Shown: positions 1-12,750 of the stretch, in pieces
How positions within the stretch are numbered: the stretch's first letter is position 1
Layout of the letters: each line of letters starts with the position of its first letter
Assembly (NCBI RefSeq): GCF_009870125.1
Contig: NC_046683.1
Span: forward strand, 58,171,869 to 58,235,868
Reading direction: 5' to 3'
DNA length: 64,000 nt
From: Drosophila pseudoobscura
Taxonomy: Eukaryota > Arthropoda > Insecta > Diptera > Drosophilidae
Position numbers and translations under genes: made by a program
Notes under the pieces: model-generated
What the model saw: the letters and a program-made list of their open reading frames with translations, nothing else
Told to the model about the DNA's origin: nothing
Database searches by the model: none

Positions 1-1508
1 TAGATAATTATATATTTTGTTGCTGTTGCAGTTGCTGTTGCTGTTTCTGTTGCGGTTGCTGTTGCTGTTGCTGCTGTTGTTGGGGCTACCCTGTAATCGG
101 CTGTGGCACCACACACTTCAAAGTCCGATAATATCCATAAAAGCGAAAGATACGAATGGGGATAGGAAACTCAATTATGGTTTCATATTTCTTCTTGGAA
201 TCATCTTTACAAGCCCCAAAACAGATAGTCTTCGACGATCTACAGGGTATTCCTTCAACTGATCATTCCATTTGGGTGATATGTGTGAGTGTGTGTGTGT
301 TTTTTTTTAATTGTTGCCGCTCGTTTCTGGTTGTTGCAATTAATTTTATCGCAAGTGAAATGATTGAGCACGTCTGGGGCCACGTTTTGCGTCTGGGACT
401 ACTAATCAACTGATACCCTATAAAATAAAGGCCCAACCAGACCGCAGACCCCAGACCACAGACCCATGAAAGAGAAAGGAATACATGGCAACGGTTCAAA
501 ATCTGTTTAAACGTTCGATTGAACCGCTGACGCACGTGTGGCCCCTCCGTCCCGTTTCGACTATTGAAAAGTGCTAAAATAATTGTGTGAATTTCAATTT
601 CAATATTTGAATTGATCGCACCAGACGGCACTGGCACTGGCACTGGCCCCAGTCCCACCACCAGACGGGCGTCAGACCCCCCCAAAGCCAGACGAGGGGG
701 GGGTAGAGACGGATCGGTTCGGTTCGGATCGGATCGGATCGGACAGTTGGCTAACACTTTTAGCCACAGCGATCGATCCAAGCAAACGACTTTCGTGGCT
801 ATTTTTATTTAATAGTGGAACGGACATTGAACGGTAGACACCAGTGGAGGGGAGGGCAGGGGGAGGGGGGAGGGAAACTTGTTTCAATCTCTCTATCGTT
901 GAAGTTCCTTGACCGAATATGTATAGAGGCAGAGATAATTCCACCATATATGTACAATCGAGAGTAATTTCCCCCAAATTGCATTTGATTGAGTGCGCGA
1001 GAAGTTCGCGGGATGATCCACCTTTTGGACTTGCCTTCTTTCTTTCTCTGGCTCTGTCGCACAACAAAAGTTATTAATTCAATGATTATGATCGTTGCGC
1101 TAATGACAGTCAAGTGCAGTACTTGCCCCATCCCCATCCCCATCCCCATCAGCACCCGCATACCCATTGCCAAATAGCCACACGGTTTTTTGGGGGCAAT
1201 GCCATTGACACCTTGATTGGATGTCAAGGTTGTGTGTGGATTGTGGATATTGTGTGTGGAGCCTGGACTCTGGAGAATGTCATGCCTTTTCCTCTAGCGA
1301 AATCCATCCAACCGGCCAGAGGGCAAAGAGAGCTTTGGCAATCATAATACATTGAGATGACATTGAACTTGAAAAATCACAAAGATCTGAAATATCATTT
1401 GGTGCGCATTGTGTTGTTGTTTCGTTTGTTAGGGGTGTTGTTGTGTCGAATTTTCTGCGATTAAGATGGGGGATCTGTGGATCTGTGCTTGGTAGGCAGT
1501 TTTCGAAG
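1..1508. other. Noncoding DNA with simple repeats
   Basis: No supportable gene. It begins with a GTTGCT-type trinucleotide stretch (about 20-80) that creates a false poly-leucine frame. A short TG/T tract lies near 290-308, a CGGAT pentamer array near 714-741, and a CCCATC array near 1133-1150. One exact copy of the dispersed decamer AGGGTATTCC lies at 244-253. Confidence 0.6.
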
Positions 1509-1740
1509 CACTGCTTGTTCTGTCGGTGCGTGTAAGCATCAGAATAAGCAGTGCGTGTGGGAATGACAAGCCAACGGTTCAATGCATACAAGCAGTTCAA
1601 GGTTGACAGCAGCACATATGAGACACAACCAGGTCAAGCAGTGCAAAGTGCAGAGACTACACCAAGCAGTGCATATGAAGCCCAGATGCGACGCAGTGCA
1701 AACATCAGGCGGAAACGAAGCCGAGGTAAAGGAAGCAGTA
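1509..1740 (-). repeat. CACTGCTT cluster A (mostly AAGCAGTG orientation)
   Basis: Exact AAGCAGTG copies lie at 1546, 1636 and 1664, with near copies AAGCAGTT at 1590 and AAGCAGTA at 1733, and one opposite-strand CACTGCTT at 1509. Spacing is roughly 25-70 bp and the sequence between copies is not itself repeated, so this is not a simple tandem repeat. Copies are often followed by CA, giving AAGCAGTGCA. Function is unknown; a homotypic protein-binding array is the working idea. Confidence 0.6.
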
Positions 1741-4458
1741 GACAGCCAGCAGCATCATCAGCTGACGTCAGTCGCCAGCATCGTCTGCGTCGTTTGAATG
1801 CTGTTGTTGTTGTTTTTTTTTTGGCAAAGAATTTTTGTCTAGTTTTCAGTGCACAAAATATTACAATGTTGTCCGGGGGGGGAGGAGGGGCGGAGGCTGG
1901 GGGCAAAAGATGAAAAGTCGACAAAGTCCCCACAGTCTGTGCTGCTTTACAGTTCTGCCTGCGCCCTGCCGCCGCCCACACCGCCCCTTGAGAGAGGCCA
2001 ACCCTTTTTTTCCCTCTGTGTGTGTGTGTGTGTGTGTGCTTGCAGCTCTAGACATTGCGCACAGCAACAGACAGAAAGAGAGAGAGAGACAGACGGAGAG
2101 GTAGGGAATGCAAATGAATGAACAAAATGCAAAAAAAAAAAAAAATAAAAAATAGAAAGAAAGAAGGGGAAAAAAAAACTGAAACAAACCGCAGACAGCG
2201 GCGTCGACCTCGCCCATTCCCAGGCAGCAGCGGCTGATGATGAGGTGGATACCCCCCTGCCGCACCCCCTCCCGCTGTCTGTAGCTCTGCTGCTGCCTGC
2301 TGCTCGTGTTTGCCGCCTGTCGTTTGACCTTTAAGCGATGCGAGTGCATTCCAACAACAACAACAACAAGAACAACAACAGCGTGAGGGGGAGAGAAATT
2401 CCCATTTTGAGGTTGATTTGTTCAAGGGGGTGACTGGGTGGGGCATTGGGGGTGGCAGCCCCGTCCCTCTCTTGATGCTTTCCCATTTTCCAATTTGCAA
2501 ACGCATTTAATTAGTGTGGAAAATCACGTGGCTAATTGTGTAAATGCCGGCGTATGCGCAATATTTCAAATACATTCAAGCGATTACGTATACGCAGCGT
2601 TTATGGCATTTTTGCATGCGATGTGTTTTGTTTGTCGCGGCATTTCATCATCTTTCCAAGGTTCAGCGACATGACATTCTTGGCGGTTCCAAGGGGGGGG
2701 GATACCCCCCCGGCCCCCCTAATGGCTGTAGAACTGCAATAATTCGATCTCCTTGGAAGCTCTTTCGGCTTCAATTGACTTTCGTTTGCGGCACACTCTT
2801 TGCTCAAGTATCAATCGGTGATGCCCGCCTTGGGTTGCCCCATTTCTCCTCTTTCTTCCTTCTCATATTTCCCATTCCCCCCCCCCCCCCCCCCCTCTCT
2901 CCAGCCCCCCATCAGCCCCCTTTCTTTTCCACTCGTATTTCTCCACCACTCGTGCCTTATTTGCAACATTGTGTCATACTTTCGTGTTGACTTTCTTTTT
3001 CATTTGTTTATTTTTCGATTGGTTCGTATTTTTTTGCATGCCCCCCTCCCCCCCTCCACACTCCCCTCTCTCCGACCCACTGCCGTATGTTGATTGTAGA
3101 GTTTTCTGTTCGGTTCCGTTCTGTTTGTTTGTGCCACTGCCACTGCCACAGATGATGATTCCGATGGATGGTGACTGGGGAATGGCGAATGGCTTGCAAA
3201 TATTGACAGAGGCTTCGAAATATTACGCAAAAACTGTGTGGAGGATCGGATCCGTGTTTAACTTTTGTTTCATTCTTGTGTGGCATGTGGCATGTGGCAT
3301 GTAGTCCTCCCCAGCAGTAGTCAGTGCCCTGCGGCCAATGACATGACTCATTGACCTGGTTTAGGAGGGCGGTAGCCGCTCCCCCCCTTGTCTGCCGCCA
3401 CCCTTTCAGCCTTCGTATGGCGCCCCATAAGTGGGTCAGTGGGCGTGTCAAAAGCCGCGGTGGCTGGGGTGGTGGGTTGGGGGGGGGGGGTTTAGCCTCT
3501 CAGACCGAAAAAACTAGTTCATGCGGGGCTCGTTTTTTTGCTTTTTCTGGAAGGGGAAACAATAGAAAAAAACACAAAGGCCTCAAGTATCGCACCACCT
3601 CTCTCCCTCTCTCTCTCTCTCTTTCTCTGCAAAACTGTGTCAACGTTTTGCAACACTGTCTCCGGGCTGGGAGGCATTTACTGCTGCTTGACTCACAAAA
3701 ACTCATCGATTAGTCATCCAACGAGGAGAGGAGGGTGGAGAGCGGTACAGGGAGAGTGCATTTCTATGGCATTTACTTTAGAGAGCTCTCTCGAGAGAGA
3801 GCCGTGCCCCAGAAGGAAGAAGTCCACAGATTGATTCCATTTTGTGGGTATTTGTATTTCATCATCCAATGTTCCCATTGATCAATCACCCAGTCAATCA
3901 ATCAGTCAATCAGTCAGTCTTCCACCACTGCTCTCGGCCTTTGTTTTTCCATCTATCACCCAAAGGTGCAGGCAGCCGTGCAAATTGGTAGTAGCGCGTG
4001 TGGCTAATTTATAATTTATATTTTTCAGAGGCGAACCAGCCCCCAGGCCCCCGGCGCCCCCCTTGCCCCATATACATGTCCGATATGTTGGTTTAATTTC
4101 TGCCCGTATTCCGGCCAAACAAAATGATTAGTGAAAGCCTATTAATGGTTTTTAAATCACATTAATTGATTGATAATGTCACAAAAAAGGTTCAACCATC
4201 AATGGGCGGACGTTGTGGCACGGGAATAATTGTAGTATATGTACATACACGTACACATGTGTGTATGTATGTGAATGGCAGTAGTATGTATGTATGGCGC
4301 TTTGGTCGACAGATTAGTCGACCACGATATAATTAAAGACTCGGGGATTAATCGCGGGTCGGGTTTTGCCTGTGTGGAATATTTCTGTGTGCTGGAATGT
4401 TAATAATTATATAGAAATTTGCACAAAAAACTATATTTTATAAGCTTTTGAATATTTG
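1741..4458. other. Noncoding DNA, low complexity
   Basis: No gene recognised. Contents include a TG tract near 2021-2038, an A-rich run near 2131-2160, a 19-base C run at 2877-2895, CT repeats near 3600-3625, and an ATCA/GTCA-rich stretch near 3880-3925. The open frames here are Leu/Ser/Pro-rich shadows of these tracts. A copy of the dispersed 12-mer CGTATACGTAAT lies on the minus strand at 2583-2594. Confidence 0.55.
2583..2594 (-). repeat. Dispersed 12-mer CGTATACGTAAT, copy 1
   Basis: An exact 12-base word also found at 17680, 35409 and 63845. It contains the palindrome GTATAC overlapping TACGTA. Flanks differ between copies, so this is a shared short word and not a longer repeat. It may be a regulatory site; no factor is assigned. 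Confidence 0.4.
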
Positions 4459-4788
4459 CACTGCTTTGTGTGTGCAATGTTTGGAATGGCTACATTTGAA
4501 AGTTATTCGCACTGCTTAAGGTCGAAAATTCAATTCCAAATTGTTTGATAAATGAATACTCTATTACTGTGCACTGCTTGCCAGAGATTCTGTACGAATG
4601 GTTAGCCCTTTAACCTTTTCGCACTGCTTGCGAACTGTTTGTAACGGCTTATACTGCTGTGTACCGCTGCTTAGATCAAGGGCCAGGCATTGCTTTTAAT
4701 TTGATCGGCACTGCTTGATTGTTTATTTAAAGGTAAGAACACGATTCTCAATTCTCCAAGAACCGTGTATTACTGCTTACAACTGCTT
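4459..4788 (+). repeat. CACTGCTT cluster B
   Basis: Exact CACTGCTT at 4459, 4510, 4572, 4622 and 4709, with near copies TACTGCTT at 4771 and AACTGCTT at 4781. All are in the same orientation, usually within GCACTGCTTG. Several degenerate relatives (CTGTTTG, CATTGCTT) sit between them. The cluster lies in AT-rich DNA without microsatellites, unlike its surroundings. Confidence 0.65.
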
Positions 4789-5725
4789 ATTAGCATAAAC
4801 AATTATTAGGAATATTTCTAATCTGTTTGTATCTCCTCATATTTCTGCCATAAATATTTCCCTCTCTGTCTCTCCTTCGCGGGCATAAACACAAAACACA
4901 AACAAATACGAAAATTCATTAGAAATCGCTTAAGCCTCGCGCTTCAAGTTCCGCAAAGGTTCTGTTTCCCGAAGTATAATCGATTTTTCTTACATGTCTT
5001 CTCTGTGGGAGACAGGGACAACAGGAGACAGGAGACAGGAGGGCGAGCGGCGGGGAGTGGAGAGTGAAGAGTGGGACAGACAATAAGCCGGGACAACCGC
5101 GTCGGCACTTCCACTTTGATGTTTGCCTGCCCTCCTGCTCTACCGTTCTGTCTGGGGGTCTCTCTCTCTCTCCCTGTCTATTGTAATCCAAGTCGTTTTG
5201 CCCAAACTCGGGGAAAAAGCAAGCCAACAAGCAAGCAGTACTTGAAAGATGAAAGCCGAAAAGGGGTAACTGTGCTCCGCTGTGTCTCCGATGGGGGGGA
5301 AGAATGGGGATCGAAAGAAAAACAATCAAGCCAGCCAGAGTCGGATTCGCAGTCGCCGAGTCGTGTGTCGTGGCATTTCGATCTATCTATGCTAATTGCA
5401 TTTCATTGAAATTAATGTCTGCGCATCCATCGTCGTGGCAGGGTCAAGTCGTTTATTAGCCCCTCCCTCTGCCTCTGCCTCTGGCTCTGCCCCCTCTGTG
5501 TGGCACGCAGTTAATCTGTCTAAATGTTGCAACAACAGTGGCAGCAGAGAACATAAATTGTGTGTCTACAGACCACAGTAAAAACAAACAAAAAAAAATC
5601 AAGCAAAACTAAAGTTAAAATGTCAGACGATGTCAACGCAATGCCATTTTTTTGCGGCAGAGGGTATGAGGCCTTCGAGCTGGTGCTTACCCTACAGTTT
5701 ATACATAACTCTTTCAAAGTCGACG

Positions 5726-5944
5726 CACTGCTTGCATTGTAGAGTACTAAATGCCAGGGATCTTACACTTGTACACTGCTTGGAGGGTTAACAGATGACG
5801 ATGTCATGTGGGATAACACTTTCAACTGTTTGCAACTGCGAATGTGAACTTCTTTCAAGGGTTTCGAAATGTTTCAACTAGAATTTTGCACTGCTTAATG
5901 GGGGATACATCTATGAATGGTTAAACACCTACTTTGAACTGCTT
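5726..5944 (+). repeat. CACTGCTT cluster C
   Basis: Exact CACTGCTT at 5726, 5774 and 5889 and AACTGCTT at 5937, all in one orientation, with degenerate AACTGTTT and AACTGC words between. The spacing is irregular. Confidence 0.6.
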
Positions 5945-8177
5945 GCAGAAGCTATGTTTCTTATGCTAGAAAGGGGATATCGAAAGGGGTATATACCCTT
6001 CTTTACCTCCTTCTCCTTTTCCCCTTTTTCTTTGTATTTTTTTTTTGTTTCTATTTTAATTTTTTTTTTGTTTTTGTTGTTGCACTGCACAAATCCCCGC
6101 CACTACAATGGCAACAACAATTCAACGATGACAATGTTTTCAAATTTATTTATAAATATACACTATTTTTTGTTGCTGCTGTTGTTGTTGTTGTTGTTTT
6201 TGTTTGTGAGCATGACGCGACAATTTGTCTGTCTATTTTTGAACATGGTTTTTCCATCTCTCTCGCACTCGCAGTCGCTCTCGCTCTCACGGCGCTGGCA
6301 GCCACTGCCTCTGCCCAACGCTGCTCTGCCGCACGCTCTTTATCCGAGATCCCAAATTGTGTCCGACATCGCAGAATTTTTCGGGGATGTACACACGGGA
6401 GTACCCTTGCTGGCAGTGCTGCCACAAACCCCAGCCCCCAGCCCCCATCCCCCCATCCCCCCATCCCTGAGAGATCATTCATTTTGAGCAGAAAAAGAAG
6501 ACAAAACACACACGAGGCCTACAACTACCTCCCTCTCTCTCTCTCTCTCTGTCTCTGTCTCTTTCCCATCCACTTTTTTAGCAGACATAGAAATATATTA
6601 TATATATATATCTATACGTATGTGTATATTTTTGATATTTTCTGCAGGAATTTAAGTTTCTGTTTTTCCATTTGTCGTCTTTTTTGTTGTTGAGAATTTT
6701 CTTGTTTCTTTTTTCTCCTCTCTCTAGCACGTGGAAATTTATTGGATGGTGTGTTAGGGCCTCTCCCCCCCCCCATCCCCCAGTGCCTCCCCTCCCCCTT
6801 TGGCCTGTCTAGCATTTTATTATCAGCAGACATTCATTCGTTTACGGAGTACAAATACAAATAAAAAATATAAAAAAAAACCACATATAATCGTATATTT
6901 TCTATGATTTCATTTGTAATCAGTCGCGGGGGCACTCATTGATTCAGAACTCACTCTCTCTCACTCACTCCCTCTCTCTCTGTCTCGCTTTTTCCCTTTC
7001 CAGTGTGTGCACGTGTGCGATTCCCCCAGACCATATCGATTCATCCGTCCAGACATATAGAAGTCTGGAAGGGGGGGGTATTAACCGACGCGACGGAATG
7101 ACGTGATTATATGCCGCACACACACACACACACACACACATACGTACGGGTGTGGGCGATGGATGGGTGGTGGGTGGAGCAGGCTTTGAAGGGATTTCCT
7201 TTAATTGCTGTCTGCAGCGGCGAAAAATACAACACAAAAGCCAAAAGCCACACGAAAACCCAGACAGAAAATAATCTTGCGTAACGATAAAATATTTGAC
7301 CTACTTTTTGAGAGGGGGGGGGTGGTAGGGGAGTGGGGGGGGTGGAGCCAAAAAACATTTCAAGCAGCAGGAAACAGCAGGCAGGCAGGCAGGACCTCTG
7401 CCACATGCAACATTTCGCCATTCCGGGGGTCGCCTCCACACGCGAAACGCAAATAAATCATTGATGAAGTCACACACACACACACTCATATAGGTATATG
7501 TAGTGTGTGTGTGTGTGTCGTTTCGTTTCGTTTCGCTTCTCTCGTGCCTCACAAAATGTAGGCCAAAGGAGGTTTCTCCTTCCTACCTGTCCATTCCGCT
7601 GCTCCTTCTCCCCCCTCCCTCGAAAGCCTTAATTTATGGGGGCGTGGCTTTTGGCCAAGTCAAAAATACAAAAAATACAAAAAAAAAAAAAACACACGAA
7701 GAGAGATAGCGAGAAGAATCCACGGGGCCTTCCGAGTTCCGAGCCTTTCGAGCCAGGGGTCTGGTCTGCCGATTGTCGAGACAAATTTCCAAGAAGCAAA
7801 CGATTCTATTGTTGTGGCAGCAAGGCACAGCATGCTGGAGCGGGGGAGGAGGCGGGGGGGTAGCAGCGGAGTCAAGTGTCTGGTGTTCTTCAGCCAGACA
7901 GAGAGATCCGCTGCTGCTGCTGTGGCTGTGGCTGCTGCTGCTGTGCTTCTGCGATAGTCAGCTTCCGTTTCTAGGCCCACATTTTTCGATGATGGAGAGG
8001 CTGCTTGCCGCTTATCAGAGACTGCCGCCTACCCCGCACCCCGCACCCCTTTCTGGCTTCGAGCATCCGCTGATGTCTGGGGCCTCCCTTCGCTTATCTT
8101 CCGACCTCTTCCTCCCTCTCTGCGCCTCTCAGGCACCGCTGCAGTGGTGGCATGACGTGGCACAAGTCAGGGTCGGG

Positions 8178-8225
8178 TACCGTGATACCGTGATACCGTG
8201 ATACCGTAATGCCGTGATACCGTGA
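8178..8225 (+). repeat. 8-bp tandem repeat (TACCGTGA)n
   Basis: Six consecutive 8-bp units: four perfect TACCGTGA, one TACCGTAA and one TGCCGTGA. A local minisatellite with no coding frame. Confidence 0.85.
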
Positions 8226-8340
8226 CATCAGACACCTTTTCCCTTCCGACTGCGTCGTTTTGCGAGGTTCTGGTTTCTGCTTCGGATGATTTTCTCATGA
8301 AATGCACTCCCATTACAGGTGTGTGACAGATAACGAACGG

Positions 8341-8380
8341 GTGCCACTGGGTGCCACTCGGTGCCACTGGGAGCCACTGG
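8341..8380 (+). repeat. 10-bp tandem repeat (GTGCCACTGG)n
   Basis: Four consecutive 10-bp units with single-base variants (GTGCCACTCG, GAGCCACTGG). It lies about 115 bp after the 8-bp repeat at 8178. Confidence 0.8.
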
Positions 8381-8730
8381 AAGCCTCCTCCTTTTCATCG
8401 AAATAAAGAATGTTTTGCTTTATCTAAAAACTCAGATTTCCCTTTCGAAATAGAAGCCCCCCCCCCCCCACCACGAACAAAATGCAATAGTTTTGTTCGT
8501 CCAATTTCCTGCTGATTCTTCGTTCTGAAAAACTAAACTGCAAAATCAGGTGCTTTTTGTATGGGATTCCAATGGCAGAGCCAACCATGAAGTGGAAAAT
8601 TACAGCAAATAAATGGGGTTTGCGGTACGTTTTTGGAAGATTCTGGGATCAGCAAAATATTAACTATGAATTTCCACTGCCCCAAAGGCAAAACCCCATT
8701 TTATTCTGAAGAGAGTCTTAGGTTATTGAG

Positions 8731-8839
8731 AACTGCTTCTCTGCACTGCTTTCGATGGCTGTTTCTTCTGCTTCCTAGCACTATTTATGTTTACACTGCT
8801 TTGCCCACTGCTTCTTCGCACTGTTTCTTCCCACTGTTT
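8731..8839 (+). repeat. CACTGCTT cluster D
   Basis: The most compact cluster. CACTGCTT at 8744, 8794 and 8806, AACTGCTT at 8731, and CACTGTTT at 8819 and 8832, all in one orientation within about 110 bp. Confidence 0.65.
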
Positions 8840-9116
8840 CCATTTGAACTGATTCTTCTCCCTCGCGTCTGCTCAGATGAGAAATTCTTTTTCGTCTATC
8901 GTCTGGCTCTTGTCTTTCCGGATTTCATTCTGTCTGGATTTTGGTGTCCAGATTTGCTAATCATTGTAACGCCTACACGCGCACACCTACACTCAAACTA
9001 ATATACATATATATGTACATAGTATGGGAACGAAAGAGAGAGAGCGAGATTGGGAATATATTCAGAAGTCAGACACTGGGACGGATTACGATTTACATAC
9101 CCGAACCGCGACCCCC

Positions 9117-9136
9117 GAGAGAGAGAGAGAGAGAGA
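9117..9136. repeat. GA dinucleotide tract
   Basis: An uninterrupted (GA)n run of about 20 bp. Similar GA/TC tracts recur through the window and are potential GAGA-factor/CLAMP sites by established fly knowledge; binding here is untested. Confidence 0.8.
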
Positions 9137-10469
9137 GGAAGAGAGATAGGTAGCGGTAGGGGACGGAAAGGGGGAGAGAGGCTTGTTTGAGGAGTCGCTG
9201 ATTGGCGACCCGAATGGCCCCGATGGAGGCAGGAAGACAAAAAGTCAATCAAAGCCGGCTTTATTTTTATTTTTATTACATAATCTACTGCTGCTTCTGC
9301 CCGTCTTTTAATCTTTAGAATCTCAGCCTCTCTTTAATCTTTCTCTCAACCGCTCTCTCCCCGTGTCCGTCTCCGTCTCTCTATCTATATTTCTCCCTCT
9401 CTTGGGGGACTCTTGGAATCGCATCGAATTGGCATCAGAAATCAGGCAAAGACCGCATGTCACAATCGATTAGCGATTTTTCAGCCTGTCTGGTCTGTCC
9501 GGTTGTTACGGTGTTCGGTTCGCTTTTCGCTTTTCGTTTTTCGTTTTTCGCCTTTGGAACTATGAATACGATTACGAATACGAGACCACGAGAGAATTCC
9601 ACAGCGGCCGGTCTTCTCTTCTGGGACGATAGCTGGAAATACGTATAGACTTTAGACAAAAGAAAGCCCCCACACACTCCAGCAGATATTCATAATTTAT
9701 AATTTATAGAAACTCTTTGGAAATTAGCATCTTCGGCTTTTGCGCTTGGAGAAAATGTCTCTGGCGCATCTCTGCCGGATATCGAGGAGACGGACGGTGC
9801 CCGGCTCCGTTCCCTCTCGATAAGGCAACAAAATCAGAAAAGACGCAGATCAAAATATACCCATACTGTCGTACATTTCGGAATCGCGATGTCTGTAGAA
9901 AAGTCGCCAAAAGACAACGAAAACAATGGAAAAAAGGCAACAGCAAATGGCAGAAACAAAAACAAAAAACAAAAAACCAAAAACAAATAAAAAACGACCA
10001 AAACGAACACACACACACATACAGAAAAGTAGTAACAACAATCAAGAGAAACAGTAAAAACGAAACGAAATGAAACACAAAAAAAAATTTCAGACTTCGA
10101 CCCAGACAACAACCGACGGATCGACAGAGCGACCGCCGGGACTGATTCCGATTGGAACATGAATGGACGGGTGTATGGGTGTTCCAGTGTGTTCCACTGA
10201 CCGTGTGTATGTGTGTAGAGTTGATTATGAACTCTAATGATTCGCTTTTTACACAGAGAATAGACGAGAGTAGAGTAGAGAGTGAGTGGCATGGAAGCGG
10301 GTATGCCCAAAAAGTGGTGTGGCTGTTGACTTTTCATTCAGCAAAAATGGCAGTGTTTCATTGCCAATGTTCCTAGCCTCATTTACAGTAGATCCTTCTA
10401 AGAAGCGGAAGGTTTAACCGGTATAAAGTTTGGGAATCTTGAAATATCTGTAGGATATTGTTAGCTGAG

Positions 10470-10535
10470 AAGCAGTGTTCGAAACAAGCAGCAGAAGTTT
10501 GAGAAGCAGTAGATTGCCTCGAAGAAGAAGCAGTG
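10470..10535 (-). repeat. CACTGCTT cluster E
   Basis: AAGCAGTG at 10470 and 10528 and AAGCAGTA at 10504, all in minus orientation within 66 bp, with an AAGCAGC relative near 10486. Confidence 0.5.
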
Positions 10536-11585
10536 TAAACATGAAGAGTATCCACTGGACTCTGGAGTGCCAGAATGCCGGTAAAAACTAGGGTATGGGT
10601 ATTCCATGAGACCCCATCATTCCACAGACACAGACAGAGAGATGTGGCCACTCTCTTGCCTCCCTTGAGGCTCGCAGCTGAAGATCAGCGGCTGATTTTT
10701 GAGGGTGCGTTGACCAATGCTTCACGAGGCGGCACGTGATTATCTGGACAGGAATCACGGTTCACAGAGAGACTGAGAGACAGGAGGAGCTGGGACTGGA
10801 GCTCTCTGTTGCACTGCCAAATAATGACCTTGGGGAATGTTGTCGCTCGTCAGTCGTCAGTCGTTAGTCGTCATTCGGCAGCGGCTCTAATCTCGTGTTC
10901 TGTTGCTGCGGCGTTGCGGTGCGGTGCGGTGCCTGGTCATGTGGGTGGCGCGGGTTGACGCTGTGTTTGACGTCGCTGCCTGCTGCGACGGACAGGTGCT
11001 CAAGTCCATGGGCTCCTATCTCTGTTCTGTGTGCGCCGGCTGTGGGCTCTTTTCAGCAGAAATTCATGATAAGACGTTACTCTTGACTTGACTTTACCCT
11101 CCCTCCGTTCCACCACCATCCCGCCGTGCATTCGGCTCTCCAGAAGCCAAAGAACAGACGCAGAACCATACAGAGACCAGACCTCACGCCCAGACCCAGA
11201 CGGAGACCGAGAGACCCGCCGCACAGACCAGACCAGACCGGACCAGACGCTTGATAAGCGACAGAGGGAGACGGACTATGGCGCAAAAAAAAAAAAAACA
11301 AAAGACCTTGATTTCGTGTGAGAGAGAGAGAGAGAAAGAGTGTTTGAGGGTCTCCCTCTTACTCTCCTTCAGCCGTCAGCTGTTTAATTAGCTTTCGATT
11401 AATTAACTTGTCAGTCGAGCTTCTGTTTCTTCTTCTTTTGCTCGATTTCTATTGGATTTTCTCATGAACTTTTAATTTAAACTTTTATTTATGCCAAATT
11501 CGTATTATTTTATGCGAAATTTGTATTAATTTATTAAAATTTGTTGATTTTTGCAGTCATTTGTGTATAAATTGAATGTGTTGAT

Positions 11586-11703
11586 AAGCAGTGCAAGCAT
11601 TAGATCAGCCTGTCAAGCAGTTTGGAGATCTAGGATTCAGTTTCTAAGCAGTTGAATAGCCAAACAAGCAGTGGATTGCATCAGATCATGTCAAGAAGCA
11701 GTG
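11586..11703 (-). repeat. CACTGCTT cluster F
   Basis: AAGCAGTG at 11586, 11666 and 11696 and AAGCAGTT at 11615 and 11646, all in minus orientation. Spacing is about 20-31 bp, the most regular of the clusters. Confidence 0.65.
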
Positions 11704-12717
11704 CCGGAATGGTTGTAGTAGCAGTAGAAGAGGGAACGCTCTTGGGGGGCTCTTTCGGGGTCTCCGGCAGGGCGTATGCGTAACATTCTTATGCTTGGCA
11801 TTCCCCCATTTCTTCTTTCACGAAGAAAGAGCTGCCCGAGCCCCGAAGCTGTTGAAGGGAAAAGGGTTGAGGAAAGAGGAAAGAGGGGCTCTGGGGCAGG
11901 TAGAAAGGTGGAAGGTAAACGACAAAGCAGCCAGAACTCTTCTACGCTTTGGTGTTCCATGCGAGTGTCCCCTCCTCACCACCACTACCCCCCTCCACTC
12001 ACCCCACTGCCACTGCCACTGCCACTCTCTGTGTGCGAGTGTTTCTCTGTGTGAGTGCGAGTGCGAGTGTGAGACAATATCTATGTGCAAAGCAAAGAGC
12101 AGAAAAAAGCTGAGACTACGACTAAGACTCTGAGGCACAGGCACAGGCAGAGGCAGAGGCTCACACACGAGTGTGAGAGCGGTGTAGTGGGGTGTGCTGG
12201 CGCTGGTGTGTGGTGGGACAAGAGGCAGAGGCACAGAGCCACAGAGCCATAGAACCAGAGCTAAAGCCAAGGCAATACTCGCCACCAAGAGGAGCCACAG
12301 AGCCACAGAGCCACGGCTGATGGAGCTCTTGGCTTACGCTTACGCATGGGTTCATTGAACGGAAGTGATTTGCCTACTGCTCTCAGAGAGGGACAGAGAG
12401 ACAGAGAGAGAGAGAGCGAGTAGGAGAAAAGGTGGGTAGAGTGCCACACGCGACTTTGACTTGGTTTTGTTCTGCTTTGTTTTGGTGGAACTCCGAAATA
12501 AATACAAATAAAACTTCTTCTGGGAAATGCTTGGGCCTAAACGATGCTTCAAATGTCTTAATCTCAGCCAACGAATCTCTGAACTGTATTTAATGCTTGT
12601 TTAGGTTTAGTTCAAAGGCAGGAAACGTGAAGATTTACACTAGATTTCTGCTTAAATCAACTTATTCTCAAGTTTTGCCCTATCTACCATAGATATAAAG
12701 CGTTTGTTTCGTTTCAG

Positions 12718-12750
12718 GCAAATCGTGAGCAACAAGAAGACTTTTCAATG
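12718..12750 (+). CDS. Candidate 33-nt microexon
   Basis: A pyrimidine-rich acceptor (ending GTTTCGTTTCAG) is followed by 33 bases and then a near-consensus donor, ATG|GTAAGTG. The 33 bases are open in the frame that keeps phase 0 at both ends and would encode ANREQQEDFSM, so inclusion or skipping would preserve a reading frame. The surrounding few hundred bases are AT-rich and free of microsatellites, as around many real fly exons. It could instead be a noncoding 5' leader exon whose final ATG is the start codon. The host gene is not identified. If real, the flanking gene-poor DNA is intron of a plus-strand gene. Confidence 0.4.

Larger units (their letters stand above)
5945..8730. other. 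Noncoding DNA with microsatellites and two minisatellites
   Basis: No supportable gene. T-rich and TTG-rich stretches lie near 6000-6210, CT repeats near 6530-6560, a CA tract at 7117-7140, G-rich runs near 7312-7345, and an A run near 7680. The open frames are low-complexity. Confidence 0.5.

Noticed and set aside
5620..5742. 40-codon small ORF starting MSDDVNAMPF in good start context
   Set aside because: Its 3' end is built from a CACTGCTT cluster copy, and nothing else supports translation; chance is likely.
9889..9990. 33-codon Lys/Asn-rich ORF (MSVEKSPKDNENNGKK...)
   Set aside because: It lies in an A-rich stretch that would produce such a peptide from simple sequence; no other support.
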